Source: Zingiber officinale
Lineage: Eukaryota; Streptophyta; Magnoliopsida; Zingiberales; Zingiberaceae
DNA: 64,000 nucleotides
Direction of reading: 5' to 3'
NCBI RefSeq assembly: GCF_018446385.1
Contig: NC_055998.1
Location: forward strand, 19,275,173-19,339,172
The position numbers were made by a program, and so were the translations under genes. Shown in pieces: positions 59,132 through 64,000 of the stretch. The notes under the pieces were generated by a model, which did no database searches, was not told the DNA's origin, and saw only the letters and a program-made list of their open reading frames with translations. Position 1 is the first letter of the stretch, and the number at the start of each line of letters is the position of its first letter.

Positions 59132-59655
59132 TAAAGGTATAAACGAGTCAAGTCACTCGTGAATTATTCGAGTCTCGATTATAAAAATAAATTCATTTGA
59201 TTAAGTTAACGAACTGAGCTCAAGCCTGATTTCAAGCTCAAAAATATTATTGAGCCGAGTTTGAACTTAATAGCATTTGGTGTGAGCTCACGAAAATGTT
59301 GATTTAGAGGTTCTGGAACGAGTTCGTTAAGATGTTCGCAAACATATTCGTTAAGACTCATTTATTTTTTTTATAAATATTTATATTAACGAGCTGAGTT
59401 TGAATTAAGTTTATTTAACTTTTAAATGAGTCATTTTTTAATCGAGTTTGAACTAAGCTCGTTTAACTTTTAAATGAGTTATTTTGAAAATGAGTTTAAG
59501 TCGTTCGCAAACTATTATTTCATTACAAGCCAAACTCGAGCTTAAGAATTAAAGTTCGAATCAAATTCGAGTCGAGTTCGAGCTTAGGTAAAATGAATCG
59601 AGCTCGAGCTCAAGCCTCTCATGGCTTGGCTCAGTTCGATTTTATTACATCCCTA
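59132..59655. mobile_element. hAT-type MITE, TSD GATCCAAT
   Basis: A 524-bp element (TAAAGGTATAAACGAGTC...ATTTTATTACATCCCTA) has 8-bp duplications GATCCAAT at 59124-59131 and 59656-59663. The inverted termini are imperfect. Interior GAGCTCAAGC/GAGTTTGAAC blocks repeat on both strands. Confidence 0.85.
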
Positions 59656-59663
59656 GATCCAAT

Positions 59664-60348
59664 TTGACCATCAAAATACAAGTTTGTTTGACTTCATTTG
59701 GTTAGGGTTTAGGGTTTGAAGGTGAAGCATGCTGTTTTCTGTGGCGATTGGATTGTTGGGGCCAATAGATGGTTCCCCCGGTAATTGCTTACCGATTTTG
59801 TTTCTGAATGACATAGCCATTCTTTGACTTCTATGCTTGAACCCTCTTCATCCTCTATAGCTGCTGCTTAAATTAACTGAATGGTTTAAGTTTTGAGGGA
59901 TACATATATTACTTTTGGAATTATTCATGAATCATGCTATTATTTGTTCTGGAATTACTCTCAACGCTCACCTAGTTCTTATGCTAATTCTCCAAGGCTC
60001 CTACCGAAGAATGGGTCAGCAACATCACCAGCTAACTAGAACGGATCAGGTGCTATATCTCTCTCAGAATCTCAATTTCGAGATCGAGCCTATTATACTA
60101 TTCTTGTTCCGATTATGTGAATATTCAAGAATCTTGGACCAAACTTATTATTTTATTCTCCTGACTCCATCAGGATTCAAGAGTTGGGGGATTGAGCTAT
60201 TATCTCCTAGACATGCGGGGTCATCTCAAAATTATACATCAAGTCCAAGCATGCACATTTAGTTTCATAGCTTTCCTTGAAGGTATTTCATCACAGTCGT
60301 CGGCTATTTCTCTTAGTCTTGGAATAGCGATCTCCATCAGCAAATATC
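59664..60348. other. Intergenic, no gene supported
   Basis: The 115-codon frame 59915-60262 lacks any recognisable domain, signal peptide or splice context, and overlaps another weak frame (60192-60467). I do not call a gene here. Confidence 0.35.
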
Positions 60349-60580
60349 CTTTTTACGGTTCAAACTTCTCCGACTTGGACATAGCCAGGTCGAGATCCAA
60401 GCTACGATATCAATCTCTCCTTCGTATAAGGGTCGAGTGCATATCGTATCACCAATTTTCTTTTTAGGGTCCAAACTTCTCTGACTCGAATAGAGTTGAT
60501 CGGGGTCGAGATCTAGGCTGCGATATCACCTCTTCTTCGTACAAGGATTGAACGCATATTATATGTCAATGTCATTTTCA
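60349..60580. repeat. Direct tandem duplication, period ~111 bp
   Basis: CTTTTTACGGTTCAAACTTC at 60349 recurs as CTTTTTAGGGTCCAAACTTC at 60460; both are followed by GGTCGAGATC, a GCT.CGATATCA block and TTCGTA.AAGG.T.GA. The copies are diverged. Confidence 0.8.
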
Positions 60581-60589
60581 AGGTCTAAA

Positions 60590-61400
60590 ATCTACTACAA
60601 GATAACAGTAAAATAGCGATGAAATAATTATTTGTAGCTAAATTCAATTATTAGCGGTGAAATATAAATTCACTGCTAATTAGGGCTGTAAACAAGTCGA
60701 GTCGAGTCGAACTTTGGGGTGTTTAAGCTTATTTGATAAGGTAACCAAGCCGAGCTGAGTCGAGTTTAAAATGAACCAAACTTTTGAAATGAGTGTTCAA
60801 GCTTGACTTGGTTTATTTTTTATGAGTTTGAGCTTGTTTGAAGCTTGACTTGAGCTTGGTTAGTTTAGATGTTATCAAGCTCTCAATTCAAGCTTAGCTT
60901 GAGCTTGGTTCGAGCTTGGTTCATTTAGATGTTATCAAGCTCTTAATTCAAGTTTGTTTGATTGTTTGAAACTTTTAGTTGTTTGATTGGTTATTGAGTT
61001 TAATAATTTAAATTTATTTATTTTATTTTATTTTATTTTGCTGTTTATTTAACATATTGAAAAGAATTTTATTAATAAATATGGTTCGTGAACATTATTC
61101 ATGAACGTTGTTCATGAACATTATTCACGAATGTTGTTCACGAACGTTAACGAGTTGAACACATATGTGTTCAAGATTGTTTGTTTAGCTTAACGAGCTG
61201 TTCAAGCTTATTTATTTAATTAATGTTATGTATATTGAACGAATATAAATAAACTCTTATTAAGCCGAACACCAAGCTTGTTCATGAACACTTTTCATTT
61301 ACAACCCTATCACTAATCTCTAATTGTTATCGCCGCTAATCCTTAATTTTTAGCTACAAATTTTCCAATTCACCGCTAATCCCGTGGATTTTTAAACCCT
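60590..61400. other. Possible non-autonomous DNA element interrupted by a hAT MITE
   Basis: CTACTACAAGATAACAG at 60591 resembles CACTA termini, and 'CACCGCTAAT'-type repeats (TTAGCGGTGAAAT, CACTGCTAAT, CCGCTAATC) lie on both sides of the nested MITE. No matching other end was found, so the identity is uncertain. Confidence 0.35.
60681..61309. mobile_element. hAT-type MITE with diverged target duplicates
   Basis: TAGGGCTGTAAACAAGTCGA...TCATTTACAACCCTA, 629 bp, with inverted termini (TAGGGCTGTAAA/TAGGGTTGTAAA). Flanks CTGCTAAT and TCACTAAT share the last five bases, so the 8-bp duplicate is decayed. The interior is rich in GAGCTTG and a short tandem GTTCATGAACATTATTCA/ACGAATGTTG block near 61085-61150. 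Confidence 0.75.
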
Positions 61401-61885
61401 ATCATTTTTTCGCCGACATCGTCTCATCAAGTTTTCCTCCACTTCTTTTCCTCCGCCACGGCCCCTCTTCTTCTCCTCCAACGACAGTCTGGTGAATCTT
61501 CTTTGTTCCGATGAATCTTTCTTGTTTCCTGCTTTGGCTCCAATGACTCATGCTCCAACCCGGCACCAGTAAGTTTTTATATAGTAACTCCTACAAAATT
61601 TAACACGAGCTTAGATTGCTATCCGAGATACCCATGCTTCGCCAGATATTCTGCTTTTCTTGCTTCTTTGGATTTTTTTCCCCTCTTATAAAAGGTTTGC
61701 ACCTCATATATCAGTTGGCCGTGGGAATAAGAAATCTTGCCAAACCACATAAGCACTTTTTTCCGATTCAAACTTGGTTGATGATTCTCTTACTCATGCT
61801 AATTATTTCTATTTTTCTTGCTTTTATTCTACTGTAGTATTTCCACCAAGGCTGGGAAAGAGACAGGCCAAGGATGAATGATAGT
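61401..61885. other. Intergenic, no gene seen
   Basis: No coding signal. The frame 61616-61837 is AT-rich with hydrophobic content but no start context or homology I recognise. Confidence 0.35.
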
Positions 61886-62546
61886 TGATGCGGCGATAAG
61901 AAAAGTTTATTTATCACGGGCCAATTGATATGATGTCAGTCAAAGTTAAGGCAATCAATATCGGGGTTTACGGAAAGAGTCTCGACCAAAGATGGCTGTC
62001 TCGGTCGACAAATGAGTGGCCGAGCGGATCACGTACTCGACCGGTCAGACGAATGGACATCATGAGTCGGTCAGACGAATGGACAAACTCGTAGCTGGTT
62101 GTTTCGGTCGGTAGGAAAATGAGCCGCTCAGACCGCCTGACCGGTGCAAGGAATGACATTACACAGGAAGGGACCAGAAAACAAAAGAGAATACTCCGTC
62201 CGTCATTAAATGTGAAAAAACCAAGACAAAGAAGAACGTTCCATCTATCATTAATGCACAGAAGTCAAGATAAAGAAGTCTTTCTCTAGCAATTAATATC
62301 ATTAAATAAGGGCAGATGAACGATCACAAAGAAAGGTATAAAAGGGTACGCTAGGTATGAGGAAAGGTAAGATTTATCTATTTCTTGATTACTCATTCTC
62401 TTTTCCTGATTCTAACTTGGGCGTCAGAGGGCCAACGCTAGGGACCCATTCCCTGGTTTGGTTTTGTTTTGCAGGATTGAGGTCTTCCTCCCGTTAGTAG
62501 TCACCCCATCCCCGACTTTCCAGCTTCCCTCATTCAGGCAGGATCA
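61886..62546 (+). repeat. 5' LTR of a Tat-like gypsy element
   Basis: TGATGCGGCG...GGCAGGATCA, about 661 bp, with TATA box GGTATAAAAGG near 62337 and repeated CGGTCAGACGAATGGACA at 62040-62090. The 3' boundary is fixed by the primer site that follows; the 5' boundary is inferred from the TGAT/ATCA symmetry. Confidence 0.65.
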
Positions 62547-62548
62547 TT

Positions 62549-62567
62549 TTGGTGTCGTCCGTGGGAA
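62549..62567 (+). other. Primer-binding site of the Tat-like element
   Basis: TTGGTGTCGTCCGTGGGAA is two mismatches from the TTGGCGCCGTCTGTGGGAA site I know from Tat-lineage gypsy elements. Confidence 0.7.
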
Positions 62568-62591
62568 CATAGCCTGCATCCCAATAAGAAG

Positions 62592-63220
62592 ATGGAAGAT
62601 GCTGGACGACTCACAACAGTGACACTGATGCAAGATCTCGATGCACTAATACAAGCTCGAGTGACAAAGATATTAGAACAACAGCAATATGCGTTGGCCG
62701 ATCAACCAACGTAACGTATGAGCCTGCTGCATCTGCAGCAAGTCGACAGGCTGAAAGAGGAGATCGAGCGGATCAACTTTCCGCTCGGGAGCCAAATAGG
62801 AGACTGATCGACTCCCATGGGGACGCCCGTAATACACCAGTCCCCTTTAATCGAGCGCTATCATGGGCTCCCCTAGAAGAAAGGGGTCGAGCGGATAGAG
62901 ACCGGGGATCTTCCTCGGATAAGGTGCACGCACGGGATGCACGAAAGGGAAAAGCACTGAGGGAAGACAACTCACCCGAGTGGGTCAATTAACAATTTTC
63001 GGAGGGGATCTTAAATGACCCTCTGCTAAAGCATTACACCCCATTGACGATCGGGGAGTACAATGGAGCAACCAATCCTAACGACCATTTGACCAAGTTT
63101 GACAACGCGGCCACCCTTCACCAGTACACAGATGAGTTGAAATGCCGAGTCTTCCTTACCACTCCATCTGGATAGGTGCAACGATGGTTCAAACGGTTGC
63201 CGAACAGCTCGATCCATAAC
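62592..63220 (+). pseudogene. Tat-like gypsy gag, broken and interrupted
   Basis: MEDAGRLTTVTLMQDLDALI starts at 62592. After stops, the conserved gag block LLKHYTPLTIGEYNGATNPN, then DHLTKFDNAATLHQYTDELK, CRVFLTTPSG and VQRWFKRLPNSSI lies at 63000-63218, with a stop between TPSG and VQRW. This is the retrotransposon-gag family of Tat/Athila-type elements. It is cut at 63220 by a Sirevirus LTR. Confidence 0.8.
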
Positions 63221-64000
63221 TGTTAGGATCTTCGGATAGCGGCTAGAGAGGGGGGGTGTGAATAGCCGACCTCAAATTATCGTTTCTTCCTACAATTTTG
63301 GTTAGCGCAGCAGAAATAAAGAGTAGAAACGAAAATGGAGAAGATCAAACCTCAAACGCAACGATATAACGAGGTTCGGAGATGATACTCCTACTCCTCG
63401 GCGTGTTCGTAAGGTGGACGAATCCTATCAATCCGTCGGTGGATGAGACCCCGGAAAATCGGCTAATAAATACTCCTTCTGGGTGGAGAAACCTCACCAC
63501 AATTCCTTTTACAACAGCAATAATGGAGTACAAAGAATAGAGCAAGAAACAATGGACAATATGAATGTAAAAACACCCTACCAAGTTTGCTTGTCTTCTC
63601 GTTGTCTACTGGAGTCCGTTGATGAAGCAGCAACGTCACGGATCCAACAACAGCAACTAGAAAACCAGCCGATGGAAGCTCACACGAAGCTTCAGAAACA
63701 CAGAGCTCAGCACAGCTCAAATCACAGTCTCGTGAGGAAAAGCAACTTCTTACTTCGTCTACTGTAGAGGTCTTATATCCTGCACCTGCGAAGAAGACAA
63801 AGAAGAATCCAGAAATCTAGCCGTTGAGTCACAACGGCTAAGCCTGGACCGATCAGGCTCCATCCTGATCTGTCCAGGAGGACCCTGATCGGTCTGTGGA
63901 CCGATCAGGCCCTAGTCTGATCGGTCCCCAGACCGATCCCCAACTCTCTGTGAGAATCGGTTCCGAAGCCTGATCGGTCTGTGGACCGATCAGGCTATAG
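63221..64000 (-). mobile_element. Sirevirus-type LTR, runs off the window
   Basis: Starts TGTTAGGATCTTCGG, followed by GGCTAGAGAGGGGGGGTG, the reverse of the C-rich Sirevirus LTR terminus. Interior ACGAGGTTCGGAGATGATAC and CTCGGCGTGTTC blocks match the 34703-35750 LTR, so they are related families. At 63850-64000 it carries repeated GATCGGTCTGTGGACCGATC palindromes. The other end lies beyond the window, so solo or full length cannot be decided. Frames 63345-63767 are LTR sequence. Confidence 0.8.

Noticed and set aside
59915..60467. Two overlapping frames of 115 and 91 codons
   Set aside because: No domain or signal; the second runs into a non-coding tandem duplication.

Overview
This window is nuclear DNA of a flowering plant. 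Genes have short GT-AG introns, and the organisation is transposon-rich with sparse genes. A GC-rich first exon in the gibberellin 2-oxidase gene, Del/Tekay and Sirevirus/Angela-type LTR elements, an Au SINE and a KAT-type potassium channel suggest a monocot. Zingiberales is my guess, at low confidence. No tRNA, rRNA, CRISPR array or prokaryotic system was found.

Layout. 0.07-6.9 kb: two ~2.58-kb copies of an Angela-like copia LTR in inverted orientation around a 0.63-kb centre, the right copy split by a 1.0-kb solo Sirevirus LTR (TSD ATAAT). 7.7-9.2 kb: decayed plant Ptta/En-Spm transposase. 9.74-30.33 kb: a minus-strand Tekay/Del-type chromovirus (TSD CACGG). A complete 10.6-kb Sirevirus-like copia element (11,486-22,100, minus strand, TSD CTAGG) sits inside its 3' LTR. 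30.4-33.1 kb: two copies of a tRNA-derived SINE-like family. 33.9-38.0 kb: decayed copia relic holding a solo Sirevirus LTR (TSD GTTTC), with a hAT MITE (TSD TTGACAGG) in its 3' flank.

Genes. 41.5-45.4 kb: a KAT-type Shaker K+ channel gene, exons 1-8 intact through the pore, then a frame break in the cyclic-nucleotide-binding domain; an Au SINE sits in intron 5. 49.4-53.3 kb: a growth-regulating factor (GRF) WRC exon duplicated as an inverted repeat, both copies keeping a miR396-type site and the minus copy disabled. 53.46 kb: arabinogalactan-peptide-like gene. 55.67-56.78 kb: intact three-exon gibberellin 2-oxidase. 58.8-61.4 kb: third SINE copy and two hAT MITEs. 61.9-64 kb: LTR and gag of a Tat-like gypsy element, interrupted by another Sirevirus LTR that runs off the window.

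Most notable: (i) four different Sirevirus-type LTRs each carry their own short palindrome in several copies, and in the complete element the two LTRs differ by two extra 30-bp palindrome units; (ii) the convergent GRF inverted duplication with miR396 sites; (iii) a three-copy SINE family; (iv) the inverted-LTR structure.
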